From assembly GCF_036924535.1 (NCBI RefSeq), contig NZ_JAZHRT010000001.1:7874001-7938000 (forward strand): a DNA stretch of 64,000 bases, in the 5' to 3' direction. Made by a program: the position numbers and the translations under genes. Shown piece by piece: positions 54,730 to 62,955 of the stretch (position 1 is the stretch's first letter; each line of letters begins with the position of its first letter). Under the pieces are notes generated by a model. That model had not been told where the DNA came from. It was given only the letters and a program-made list of their open reading frames with translations, and did no database searches. The DNA is from Bradyrhizobium sp. AZCC 2262 (GTDB lineage: Bacteria > Pseudomonadota > Alphaproteobacteria > Rhizobiales > Xanthobacteraceae).

Positions 54730-55836
54730 ATGGCGGAGAATAACAGGCCGGCTCAGTCAAGAGATCCGTTCGACCGGTTCGACGAAGCCATCAGCGATCC
54801 TCGGTTGTATGAAGCCGACCAGGCGCGATACCAGCAGCTCCGAGAGCAGCTACGATATGAGCCGCAGCCCCAATACGAGGAGCAGCCTCAGTACGAGCAA
54901 TCTCAATACGAGCGGCCTCAATATGAGCAGCCCTTCGCGCTGTCGTTTGAGCGGACGGATGTGCTGCCGGAGGAGCTACCGCCAAACGAGCCGGTACCGC
55001 TTTTCCTCGCCAACTACGAGGAGGAGTCTCACCAGCAGCTTTCCGAATATACTTTCGCGAACGGCGACCGGCGGTTCGGTAGCGGCGGGCTGAAGAAAGC
55101 GCGCGCGGGACGCATCGTGACCGGCGTCGTGGTGGTGTCGGCGATCGCGGCCGTTCTCGCGCTGTTCTCCATCGACTCGACGCGTGCCGTCATCTTCAAC
55201 GCCTCGCTCGGTGGCGGCAGCGCGCCGCCGCCCGCCCAACTCGCCGTGGCGCAGCCGGAGGCTCCGCAGCCGCAGCGCATTGCCGCGCCGCCGCTCGCCG
55301 CCGAACCGTCCGGAGCAGAGGTTGCGGCCGCTCGCCGCTCGCCGCCCAATGCGCTGGCATCGGCATCGCCGTCGCGCGACGAAATCGCCGCCGCCTATCA
55401 GAGCGCGCTCAAGGGCAAGGTCGCGGTACCTGAGCCTGCGGCCCGCGAAGCCTCCCGCGAAGTCGCGGCGGTAACTCCGACGGCCCCAGTGGTCGCGGTC
55501 GCTCCGGCCGTTCGTGAGCCCGTTCCGGTGACACGCGAGGCAGCTCCGGTACGACGCATCGATCCGGACGAGCTTGCGGTGCTGCTGAAGCGGGCCAAGA
55601 GCCTGCTTGCGATCGGCGACATCACCTCCGCCCGACTGCTGCTCGAACGGGCCGCGGACGCGCAGGAGGCGGAAGCGGCGCTGATGCTGGCGGGGACGTA
55701 TGATCCGCAGGTGCTGGGCAGCCAGGATTTGCGGAGCGTCACGCCCGATGCGGCGACGGCGCAAGTATGGTACCAGAAGGCCGCCCAACTCGGTTCGGCT
55801 GACGCGAAGCGGCGGCTCGGTCAGCTGCAGAATTAA
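54730..55836 (+). CDS. Single-pass membrane protein with Tyr/Gln-rich N-terminus
   Basis: 368 residues from ATG 54730 (or GTG 54715). Cytoplasmic N-terminus with Tyr-Glu-Gln-Pro repeats (about 44-75: YEEQPQYEQSQYERPQYEQP), one membrane helix (RIVTGVVVVSAIAAVLALF, about 127-147), a Pro/Ala-rich periplasmic linker and a C-terminal Sel1/TPR-like helical segment (LLKRAKSLLAIGDITSARLL, YQKAAQLGSADAKRRLGQL). This topology resembles polar-organising or peptidoglycan-linked scaffold proteins; with the CtrA site, a cell-cycle role is inferred. Confidence 0.7.
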   Translation: MAENNRPAQSRDPFDRFDEAISDPRLYEADQARYQQLREQLRYEPQPQYEEQPQYEQSQYERPQYEQPFALSFERTDVLPEELPPNEPVPLFLANYEEESHQQLSEYTFANGDRRFGSGGLKKARAGRIVTGVVVVSAIAAVLALFSIDSTRAVIFNASLGGGSAPPPAQLAVAQPEAPQPQRIAAPPLAAEPSGAEVAAARRSPPNALASASPSRDEIAAAYQSALKGKVAVPEPAAREASREVAAVTPTAPVVAVAPAVREPVPVTREAAPVRRIDPDELAVLLKRAKSLLAIGDITSARLLLERAADAQEAEAALMLAGTYDPQVLGSQDLRSVTPDAATAQVWYQKAAQLGSADAKRRLGQLQN

Positions 55837-55867
55837 TTAATTACTCAAGACCAGCGCAGGAGAATCT

Positions 55868-57046
55868 ATGCGACATTTGTTCGGAATGGCATTGCTTGCC
55901 ATGACGATGGCATGCAGCAACACGGCGACCCGGGCTGCAGAGACGGAATACGATCCAGCCAAGGTCAGCGACAGTCTGAAGGCTATTTTTCAGTTCGGTT
56001 CGGTCGCCACAAAGCAGGCGCTGAACCAGAACACAGTCACGCTTATCTCGGGGACGATCGGCGGCACCTATGTGCAGTTCGGTGCCGACCTCGCTTCCGT
56101 GCTCGACGACGGAAACAAGTTGCGCGTACTTCCGATCGTCGGGCGCGGCTCTGTGCAGAGCGTCGCCGACATCCTGTTCCTGCAGGGCGTCGACCTCGGC
56201 ATCGTGCGAGCCGACACGCTCGACTATCTCGAGAAAAAGGGCTTCGCCAAGGACATCAAGAAGCAGTTCACCTACGTGACCAAGCTCTACAATGAAGAGA
56301 TGTATGTCATCTCGTCGAAGTCGGTCACCAACATCAACCAGCTCAATGGCAAGAAGGTCAGCGTCGATCTTCCCAACGGCGGCACCTTCGTGACGGCGGC
56401 AATCGTGTTCGAGCGGCTCGGCATCAAGCCGAACTTCCTTTATATCGAGCAGCGTATCGCGATGGAAAAAATGCGGGCCGGCGAAATCGACGCGGTGATT
56501 GCCGTCGGCGGCAAGCCATACAAATCGGTCAGCGCGTTCAATGACAACCGCTTCCACCTCGTACCTGTCGACTATTCGCGACCGCTGCAGACCGACTACC
56601 TGCCGGCGACGCTGACGTCGAAGGACTATCCCAACCTGATTGCGGAGGGCGAGAAGGTCGATACCATCGCCGTGCCCGCGGTGCTCGCCGCCTACAACTG
56701 GGCGCCCAATACCGACCGCTATCGCAAACTGTCCCAGTTCGTGGACGCGTTTTTCACGAAGTTTCCGACGTTCCAGAACCCGCCGTTCCACCCGAAGTGG
56801 AAGGAGGTCTCGCTGTCGGCGCCGTTGCCTGACTGGCAGCGTCTGCCGGTCGCCGAACAATGGCTCAAGAGCCACAACGTCGAGGCCGTGTCACGCGCCA
56901 GGTTCGATGAATTCCTGAAGCAGAGCCCGGCGACCGCGGCAGCCGTCAAGACGGATGCGGACAAGGAAACCCTGTTCAGGCAGTTCCAGGCCTGGGAGGC
57001 CGAGCGCAGCGCGAGGGCGCAGGCTCCCCAGCCGGCGCAGCGTTAG
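55868..57046 (+). CDS. TAXI-family TRAP transporter solute-binding protein
   Basis: 392 residues. Signal peptide MRHLFGMALLAMTMACS (a lipoprotein is possible but the box is poor). Binding domain: TLISGTIGGTYVQFGADLAS, the RGSVQSVADILFLQGVDLGI core and VSVDLPNGGTFVTAAIVFE; GKPYKSVSAF. The TAXI group binds glutamate, glutamine or organic acids. No DctQ/DctM-type permease gene is nearby. ATG 55868 with AGGAGAA. Confidence 0.87.
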   Translation: MRHLFGMALLAMTMACSNTATRAAETEYDPAKVSDSLKAIFQFGSVATKQALNQNTVTLISGTIGGTYVQFGADLASVLDDGNKLRVLPIVGRGSVQSVADILFLQGVDLGIVRADTLDYLEKKGFAKDIKKQFTYVTKLYNEEMYVISSKSVTNINQLNGKKVSVDLPNGGTFVTAAIVFERLGIKPNFLYIEQRIAMEKMRAGEIDAVIAVGGKPYKSVSAFNDNRFHLVPVDYSRPLQTDYLPATLTSKDYPNLIAEGEKVDTIAVPAVLAAYNWAPNTDRYRKLSQFVDAFFTKFPTFQNPPFHPKWKEVSLSAPLPDWQRLPVAEQWLKSHNVEAVSRARFDEFLKQSPATAAAVKTDADKETLFRQFQAWEAERSARAQAPQPAQR

Positions 57047-57063
57047 CGAAACGCTTCAAACCA

Positions 57064-57097
57064 GAGCCCCGTTCCGGTTCGCATCGGAGCGGGGCTC
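57064..57097 (+). terminator. Terminator of the first TAXI gene
   Basis: GAGCCCCGTTCCG...CGGAGCGGGGCTC followed by CTTGAT, 18 bases after the stop. Confidence 0.75.
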
Positions 57098-57105
57098 CTT
57101 GATAT

Positions 57106-57492
57106 TCAATCCTTCACGTCGGCGGTGTCGATCCCGCGCTTCAGCGCAGCGCGGGCGGCGTCGCGATGCTCCTGCGTGATGTGGCCCGCGACCATGCGGA
57201 TGGCGGTGGCCAGGACGGCCGCATCGTCGGTAAAGCCGAGCACCGGCAGCATGTCCGGCACGAAATCGAACGGCAGGATGAAATAGGCGACGGCGCCGAG
57301 CAGCGCCGCCTGCACGTGACGCGGCGTCTCCTTGTCGAACGCGCAGTAGTAGGCCGCCAGCAGGTCTTCGGCGAAGGGAAGCTGCGCCACCACCTGCTTG
57401 AACTTGATCCCGAAGCGCCGGCGCACGCTGTCACGGTCCTGCGCCAGCCGGTCGGCCGGTTCGAAACCCACGGTGTGATCGGACGATGCCAT
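57106..57492 (-). CDS. YkvA-family (DUF1232) protein
   Basis: 128 residues. LLGAVAYFILPFDFVPDMLPV is the DUF1232/YkvA signature helix, followed by GFTDDAAVLATAIRMV. Membrane-associated protein of unknown function. ATG 57492. Confidence 0.92.
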   Translation of the reverse strand: MASSDHTVGFEPADRLAQDRDSVRRRFGIKFKQVVAQLPFAEDLLAAYYCAFDKETPRHVQAALLGAVAYFILPFDFVPDMLPVLGFTDDAAVLATAIRMVAGHITQEHRDAARAALKRGIDTADVKD

Positions 57493-57597
57493 CGCGGCGC
57501 TCCTCGGAACCCGGGCGCGGCAGATCGCCGCGGCCGATTGTATGATTCAAGAATTGGGGATGTCCGCCCTACCCTGCAAGGATCGTGGGCCGCCAAC

Positions 57598-57903
57598 TCA
57601 GGCCACGCCCAATTGCTTGGCAATCGCATTCATCGCCTTGGCCAGATCGATGTCGAGCCGGGTGACCCCGCCGGCATCGTGGGTCGCCAGCACCACGTCG
57701 ACCGTCTTGTAGATGTTCTTCCATTCCGGATGATGGTCGTTCTTTTCCGCCACCAGGGCGGCGCGGGACATGAATCCGAAGGCTTCGTTGAAGTCCCTGA
57801 AGGTGAAGGTCCGCGCAATCGCCTCGCGTCCCGGCGTCTCGGACCAGCCGGGAAGTTCCGCCAGCGCCGATTTCCGCGCCTCTGCCGACAGCCGTTCCGC
57901 CAT
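57598..57903 (-). CDS. phhB: 4a-hydroxytetrahydrobiopterin dehydratase (pterin-4a-carbinolamine dehydratase)
   Basis: 101 residues. [20 protein letters not shown] carries the HHPEW active-site motif, followed by [19 protein letters not shown]. Regenerates the pterin cofactor of aromatic hydroxylases or serves in molybdopterin-linked metabolism. No phenylalanine hydroxylase gene is visible in the window. ATG 57903. Confidence 0.93.
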   Translation of the reverse strand: MAERLSAEARKSALAELPGWSETPGREAIARTFTFRDFNEAFGFMSRAALVAEKNDHHPEWKNIYKTVDVVLATHDAGGVTRLDIDLAKAMNAIAKQLGVA

Positions 57904-58122
57904 GATTGCCTCCCGTTTCAGACTGCCCCTCTACCCTAACACCGAAGGCCGCATCGGGGATCCCTCGCCCGGAATGAGCCACATCGGGTGTCCAATGGCG
58001 GTTTGGGGGCGCCGGTAACCATGACGCAGATGTAACAATGGTTAAGCGGGAAATTTGCTAGAGTAGGTCGGTAAGCATGCCGGCGGCATGAAATTGCACC
58101 TCCAACGACTATCCAGGGATTG

Positions 58123-59544
58123 ATGAGCGACGGCCCCCTCCCTTCGGAAAAGCCGGCCCCAGCCTCGCCCCGATCAGCGAAACAACGGCTGACATTCGTC
58201 ACGCTGGCCGGCGTGCTGGCCATCGTCGGCGCGCTGGTTGCCGGCTATTACTTTGCCATGCGGCCGGTGACGCTGCGGATCGCGGTCGGCCCGGTCAACA
58301 GCGACGACCTCAAAGTCGTTCAGAACCTGACGCAGGCCTTCAACAACCAGCGAAACAGCGTGGTCCGGTTGCGCCCGGTGCAGACCGATGGCGCGGTGAC
58401 GAGCGCCAACCTGCTCGGAGAAGGCAAAGCCGATCTTGCCATCATCAGGGGCGACCTCGATGTGCCGAAGAATGCGCAGGCCGTGGCGACGCTGCGCAAG
58501 AACGTCGTAGTGCTGTGGGTGCCGACTGCGGCCAAGACCAAGGGAAAGAAGGCCGCGCCCGCCATCACGAAAATCGGCCAGCTCACTGGGCGCCGCATCG
58601 GCGTCGTCGGCCGCACCCAGGCCAACGTCAATCTGCTCAAGGTGATCCTGCGGCAATACGGCGTCGATCCGGCGAAGGTCGAGATCATCCAGTTCCCCGC
58701 CAACGAGGCCGCCGAGACCATTCGTAACCAGAAGGCGGACGCCTATCTCGCCGCCGGCCCGGTCAACAGCAAGATTACGGCGGACGCGATCACAGCCTCC
58801 GTGCGCGACGGCGGCACGCCGAAATTCCTCGCGATCGATTCGGCCGAGGCAATTGCGCAGAACCATCCCGCCTATGAGGCCTCCGAGATCCCGGCCGGAA
58901 CGTTTGGCAGCGCGCCGAGCCGGCCCGAGGAAGAGATCAAGACGATCAGCTTCTCGCACCACATCGTGGCGCGCAGGGGTATTGCGGAATCGACCATCGC
59001 GATCTTTACGCGGCAGTTGTTTGCGGCCCGCCAGAACCTGAAGAACGAGTTTCCGCTGGCCGCCAAGATCGAGACGCCCGATACCGACAAGGACGCCACG
59101 ATCCCCGTTCATCCCGGCGCCGCCGCCTTTGTCGACGGCGAGGAGAAAACCTTCCTCGACCGCTACAGCGATTACATCTGGTGGGCCTTGATGGCGCTGT
59201 CGGCCATGGGTTCCGCCGGCGCCTGGTTCGCCGGATATCTCAAGAAGGATGATCGCAGCGTCAACACCTCGCAGCGCGACCGGCTTCTCGACATGCTGAC
59301 CGCCGCCCGCCAATGCGACTCGATGGACGAACTCGACCAGATGCAGTCGGAAGCGGATGCCATTCTGCGCGACACGCTGCAATGCTACGAGCACGGCACG
59401 ATCGAGGAAGGCACGTTGACTGCGTTCAACATCGCGATCGAGCAGTTCCACAACGCGGTGGCCGACCGCAAGGCGCTCCTGATGAGCATGCCGCAAAACC
59501 TGCAACGGGCGAGCGCGCAATTTCGCGCCGCCAGCAACGCGTGA
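58123..59544 (+). CDS. Membrane-anchored TAXI-family solute-binding protein
   Basis: 473 residues from ATG 58123 (a TTG directly before it is less likely). N-terminal membrane helix (LTFVTLAGVLAIVGALVAGY, about 22-45), TAXI binding domain (LLGEGKADLAIIRGDLDVPK, TGRRIGVVGRTQANVNLLKV), then a second helix near residue 349 (YIWWALMALSAMGSAGAWFA) and a cytosolic coiled C-terminus of about 100 residues. The two anchors place the binding domain in the periplasm, so it is tethered, not free. No permease is adjacent. Confidence 0.82.
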   Translation: MSDGPLPSEKPAPASPRSAKQRLTFVTLAGVLAIVGALVAGYYFAMRPVTLRIAVGPVNSDDLKVVQNLTQAFNNQRNSVVRLRPVQTDGAVTSANLLGEGKADLAIIRGDLDVPKNAQAVATLRKNVVVLWVPTAAKTKGKKAAPAITKIGQLTGRRIGVVGRTQANVNLLKVILRQYGVDPAKVEIIQFPANEAAETIRNQKADAYLAAGPVNSKITADAITASVRDGGTPKFLAIDSAEAIAQNHPAYEASEIPAGTFGSAPSRPEEEIKTISFSHHIVARRGIAESTIAIFTRQLFAARQNLKNEFPLAAKIETPDTDKDATIPVHPGAAAFVDGEEKTFLDRYSDYIWWALMALSAMGSAGAWFAGYLKKDDRSVNTSQRDRLLDMLTAARQCDSMDELDQMQSEADAILRDTLQCYEHGTIEEGTLTAFNIAIEQFHNAVADRKALLMSMPQNLQRASAQFRAASNA

Positions 59545-59635
59545 TCTGCAAATCCCGTAATCGAACCGTCATCATTTCTTTCTAGGTCTGGCGGTGCCGG
59601 CATTGCATGCCCGCACCGGACCGAAGGGAGCTCAC

Positions 59636-61198
59636 ATGACGTTCAGGATTTCTCGCAGACTTTCCCGACGGCGCTTTCTCTCCACTGCGGGGGCCGGGGC
59701 CATCGGCGCTCTTGCGGTGCCGTATCTCAGCCGCGCCGCCGACCGGCCGGTCGTGACATCCGGAGTGCAATCCGGCGATGTCGGCGCTGACGGCGGCGTA
59801 GTATGGGCGCGCGCCGACCGTCCGTCGCAAATGCTGGTCGAGGTCGCCACGAGGGAGTCCTTTGCCAATGCGAGAACGTTGCCTCCGATCGCGGCGCTGC
59901 CCGAAAGCGACTTCACCGCGAAAATGCTGCTGGAGAACCTGCCTGCCGGGCAGCAGATCTTCTACCGTGTCCGGTTTCGCGACCTCGCGCATAGCGGCAT
60001 CGAAAGCGAGCCGGTGGTCGGGCGGTTCCGCACCGCGCCTGGCGATCGACGCGATGTCAGTTTCGTCTGGGGCGGCGACGTTGCCGGACAGGGCTGGGGT
60101 ATCAACCCGGACGACGGCGGCATGTTCACCTTTGCCACCATGCGCAAGCATCGCCCGGATTTCCTGCTGCATTCCGGCGACACCGTCTATGCCGACGGAC
60201 CGATCAAGAGCGAGGTGACGCTTGCCGACGGCAAGGTCTGGAAGAATGTGACTACCCCGGAGAAGGCAAAGGTCGCCGAAACGCTCGACGAATTCCGCGC
60301 CGCGCACAAGTACAATTTCATGGACGAGCATCTGCGGGCGTTCAACGCCGAGGTGCCAATCTTCGTGCAGTGGGACGACCACGAAGTCACCAACAACTGG
60401 TCGCTGTCGAAGGAATTGCCTGCGGCTTACAAGGAACGCAACATCACCCTGCTCGCCGCCCGCGCGGCGCGCGCGTTCCACGAAATGTATCCGATGCGCG
60501 AGAGCATTGTTGAGCCCGGCCGGGTCTATCGCACTATTAATTATGGCCCGCATCTCGACGTGTTCATGCTGGACGAGCGGAGCTATCGCGGCCCGAATGG
60601 TCCAAACCAGCAGACGGCTTACGGGCCCGAAAGCTACTTCCTCGGTCCAGACCAGCTCGCCTGGCTGAAACGCGCGCTGTTGAATTCGCGCGCCACCTGG
60701 AAGGTGATCGCGTCCGACATGCCGCTCAGCATCATCGTCTATGACGATGCGGCCAACAAGAAAGGCTCGGAAGCGTTTGCGCAGGGCGATGGCCCGCCGC
60801 GCGGCCGCGAGCTGGAGATCGCCGACATCCTGCGTTTCATCAAGACATCAGGCATCGTCAACACGGTGTGGCTGACGGCCGACGTGCACTATGCCGCTGC
60901 GCATTACTACAACCCGGACAAGGCGCAATTCCAGGAGTTCGACCCGTTCTGGGAGTTCGTCTCCGGGCCGCTGCACGCCGGCACGTTCGGTCCGAACGAG
61001 CTCGACAACACTTTTGGCCCCGAGGTGAAATTCATCAAGGCGCCCGGCGCGGACAAGCAGAACCTGCCGCCATCGGCCGGCATGCAGTTCTTCGGCCATG
61101 TCAGGATCGAGGGCGCCAGCGGGCAGATGACGGTGACCTTGCGCGACCGCGCCGACGTAGCGCTGTGGTCGACGACGCTCGATCCCAAGCCCGCATAG
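59636..61198 (+). CDS. PhoD-like alkaline phosphatase/phosphodiesterase
   Basis: 520 residues from ATG 59636 with CGAAGGGAG upstream. Twin-Arg signal SRRRFLSTAGAGAIGALAVP; PhoD N-domain (GVQSGDVGADGGVVWARADR) and metallophosphatase core SFVWGGDVAGQGW, LHSGDTVYADG, IFVQWDDHEVTNNW, KVIASDMPL and TADVHYAAAHYY. Exported by Tat with Fe/Ca cofactor; liberates phosphate from esters. No Pho box was found upstream. Confidence 0.93.
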   Translation: MTFRISRRLSRRRFLSTAGAGAIGALAVPYLSRAADRPVVTSGVQSGDVGADGGVVWARADRPSQMLVEVATRESFANARTLPPIAALPESDFTAKMLLENLPAGQQIFYRVRFRDLAHSGIESEPVVGRFRTAPGDRRDVSFVWGGDVAGQGWGINPDDGGMFTFATMRKHRPDFLLHSGDTVYADGPIKSEVTLADGKVWKNVTTPEKAKVAETLDEFRAAHKYNFMDEHLRAFNAEVPIFVQWDDHEVTNNWSLSKELPAAYKERNITLLAARAARAFHEMYPMRESIVEPGRVYRTINYGPHLDVFMLDERSYRGPNGPNQQTAYGPESYFLGPDQLAWLKRALLNSRATWKVIASDMPLSIIVYDDAANKKGSEAFAQGDGPPRGRELEIADILRFIKTSGIVNTVWLTADVHYAAAHYYNPDKAQFQEFDPFWEFVSGPLHAGTFGPNELDNTFGPEVKFIKAPGADKQNLPPSAGMQFFGHVRIEGASGQMTVTLRDRADVALWSTTLDPKPA

Positions 61199-61247
61199 GT
61201 GCGCCCGCGTAGTTGCGCCCGTGTAGCTGCCGCGAGGCCGCAACCGC

Positions 61248-61628
61248 TCAAGGCCTGCTGCCGCGGCTCTTCAGCAGCGCCTCAAGCGCATCGGTCGAAT
61301 AGGGCTTGGGCAGCCGAGGCTTGCACGCGAGCGCCGCCGGCAGCCTGGCGTCGGCGCCATAACCGGTGACGAACGCGAAAGGAATTTTCAACGCTTCGAG
61401 CCGCTCGGCAACGGCAAAACTCTTCTCGCGAATGAGGCTGACATCGAGCAGCGCGAATTCCGGCGGCCGTTCGGCGATCATATCGAGCGCTTTGGCCACG
61501 TTCGCGGCGGTCCGCACCAGCTTCACGCCAAACCCCAAAATCGTGTCTTCGAAATCGAGCGCGATGATTGGATCGTCTTCAACGATCAACACATCGTTGG
61601 GCATGCCGTCGTAGGAGGCGGGTTCCAT
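61248..61628 (-). CDS. Single-domain response regulator
   Basis: 126 residues from ATG 61628. Receiver only: NDVLIVEDDPIIALDFED holds the acidic pocket, ALLDVSLIREKSF the phospho-acceptor Asp, IPFAFVTGYGAD and PKPY the switch and Lys. The FVTGYG...PKPY combination is close to the FAT GUY receivers (MrrA, SdrG) that feed the PhyR-EcfG stress pathway. It diverges from the Crp/Fnr gene, 205 bases between starts. Confidence 0.87.
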   Translation of the reverse strand: MEPASYDGMPNDVLIVEDDPIIALDFEDTILGFGVKLVRTAANVAKALDMIAERPPEFALLDVSLIREKSFAVAERLEALKIPFAFVTGYGADARLPAALACKPRLPKPYSTDALEALLKSRGSRP

Positions 61629-61731
61629 GTCTCTCGCCAGTTCAAGGTTCAGTATTTGATTAAGAGGCCCGGGCCGACGCCCCGGAAGGCACAACACCAA
61701 GCCGACGCCCGTAAAGCGCATCGCCGGTTCC

Positions 61732-61756
61732 GGAACTGAAACACCACATGTACGTT
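61732..61756 (+). promoter_or_regulatory. EcfG-type promoter of the Crp/Fnr gene
   Basis: GGAAC (61732-61736), 16 bases, CGTT (61753-61756), 78 bases before the ATG at 61834; the GGAAC also forms GTTCCGGAAC (61727-61736). Confidence 0.75.
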
Positions 61757-61764
61757 CTACCGTC

Positions 61765-61780
61765 TGTTCACTAGTGAACA
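61765..61780. promoter_or_regulatory. 16-bp perfect palindrome, probable operator
   Basis: TGTTCACTAGTGAACA is its own reverse complement and lies 8 bases past the -10 element of the EcfG-type promoter, over or just after the expected start of transcription. Its regulator is unknown. Confidence 0.7.
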
Positions 61781-61833
61781 CATAAACGGGATTGGATCGA
61801 TTATTGTGCTCCGGCGGGGAGCAGGAACCTTCA

Positions 61834-62589
61834 ATGATTTTGCGACAGGAAGATGCGGCCGGCGAGCGGCCGTTCAACAATCTGCTGCGCCGCCTGAACG
61901 ACGCCGATTTTGCGTTGATCGAACGGCACCTCGTCCCGGCCGACGCGGCTCCGAACGATTTGCTCTACAGTCCCGGCGACAACGTCGAGACCGTGTACTT
62001 CCCCTGCGGCCCCAGCCTCGCGTCCTTCATGGTGACCAACGAGGATGGTCGCGATGTCGAGACCATCCTGATCGGCCGGGAGGGCGCGGTCGGGGGCATC
62101 GTCAGCCAAGGCTATCTCCCGGCCTATACCCGCATCGCGGTCAAGTTTGCCGGGCCGTTCGTGCGGCTTTCGGTCGGAAAGCTCGACGCGGCCAAGTCGA
62201 AATCACGCACGCTGAACAACATTTTCGCACGTTACGCCGACTGCATGTTGGCCCAGATCTTCCAGTCCACCGCCTGCAACGCGATCCATTCGATCGAGCA
62301 GCGCACGGCGAAATGGATCATTTCGGCGATGGAACGCACCGACGGCGAGGAGGTCGTGCCGCTGACTCATGAGCAATTGGCGACCCTGCTCGGGGTCGGC
62401 CGCTCCTATACCAGCCGGGTCATCCAGACCTTCAAGGCGGAGGGGACGCTGGAGACCCGGCGCGGCTCGATCCTGGTCCGCAACCCGGATGCGCTGCGAA
62501 ACCGCTCCTGCGGCTGCAACGAGGCCGTGAAGGGCCATTTTGACGAGGTTTTGCGCGGGGTCTATCCCGATCCCGAAAAGGGCAATTAG
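61834..62589 (+). CDS. Crp/Fnr-family transcriptional regulator
   Basis: 251 residues from ATG 61834. N-terminal cyclic-nucleotide-type jelly roll (about 20-140) and C-terminal winged HTH (LTHEQLATLLGVGRSYTSRV then IQTFKAEGTLETRRG). The N-terminal region lacks the Fnr-type Cys cluster (the Cys pair RSCGCNEA is near the C-terminus), so oxygen sensing through Fe-S is not indicated. Ligand unknown. Controlled by an EcfG-type promoter, so it probably extends the stress response. Confidence 0.9.
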   Translation: MILRQEDAAGERPFNNLLRRLNDADFALIERHLVPADAAPNDLLYSPGDNVETVYFPCGPSLASFMVTNEDGRDVETILIGREGAVGGIVSQGYLPAYTRIAVKFAGPFVRLSVGKLDAAKSKSRTLNNIFARYADCMLAQIFQSTACNAIHSIEQRTAKWIISAMERTDGEEVVPLTHEQLATLLGVGRSYTSRVIQTFKAEGTLETRRGSILVRNPDALRNRSCGCNEAVKGHFDEVLRGVYPDPEKGN

Positions 62590-62685
62590 GGCCGGCGACA
62601 CGCCCAAAATCGGCTAACCAAATGCCAAACAAACCATTGTTTTTTGGCGTTTTCTGAATATATTGCGCCGCAACGCGTAAGGTGT

Positions 62686-62715
62686 GCCCGGTCGTTTTGG
62701 CCGGGCTTCCTTTTT
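62686..62715 (+). terminator. Probable terminator of the Crp/Fnr gene
   Basis: GCCCGG/CCGGGC stem with nine-base loop followed by TTCCTTTTT, about 100 bases after the stop. Confidence 0.65.
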
Positions 62716-62734
62716 GGGGGAGAAAGCGCCCCCG

Positions 62735-62812
62735 GAGTATGATCCGGAAAAGTGGCTACCGGTTTTCCCTCGGGACAAACGCGGTACGCGTTTGCCCGGA
62801 GATCATGCTCAA
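62735..62812. repeat. Palindromic repeat in the typA leader
   Basis: GAGTATGATCCGGAAAAGTG ... GAGATCATGCTC with the AAGTGGCTACCGGTTTT core and an internal AAACGCGGTACGCGTTT stem; the core is shared with the 2231 and 15231 copies. Confidence 0.8.
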
Positions 62813-62881
62813 ACAAAATAGACAGCGCGGGATGACGATTCGAAGAAGCGTCATCACGCGCCAGTATTCCAGGTTTTAGAA

Positions 62882-62928
62882 GCGCGATCCGGAAAAGTGG
62901 GTCCCGGTTTTCCGGTGAGATCGCGCAT
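62882..62928. repeat. Second palindromic repeat in the typA leader
   Basis: GCGCGATCCGGAAAAGTGGG ... GGTTTTCCGGTGAGATCGCGC; same core family as the adjacent element, 28 bases from the typA start. Confidence 0.8.
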
Positions 62929-62955
62929 CCACCATGCACGACCAGAAGAAGAGCC

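Larger units (their letters stand above)
62590..62955. other. Intergenic region between the Crp/Fnr gene and typA
   Basis: 366 bases without a gene: a near-palindrome GCCAAACAA...TTGTTTTTTGGC around 62620-62650, the terminator at 62686, and two palindromic repeats (62735 and 62882) filling the typA leader. The typA promoter could not be assigned. Confidence 0.55.
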
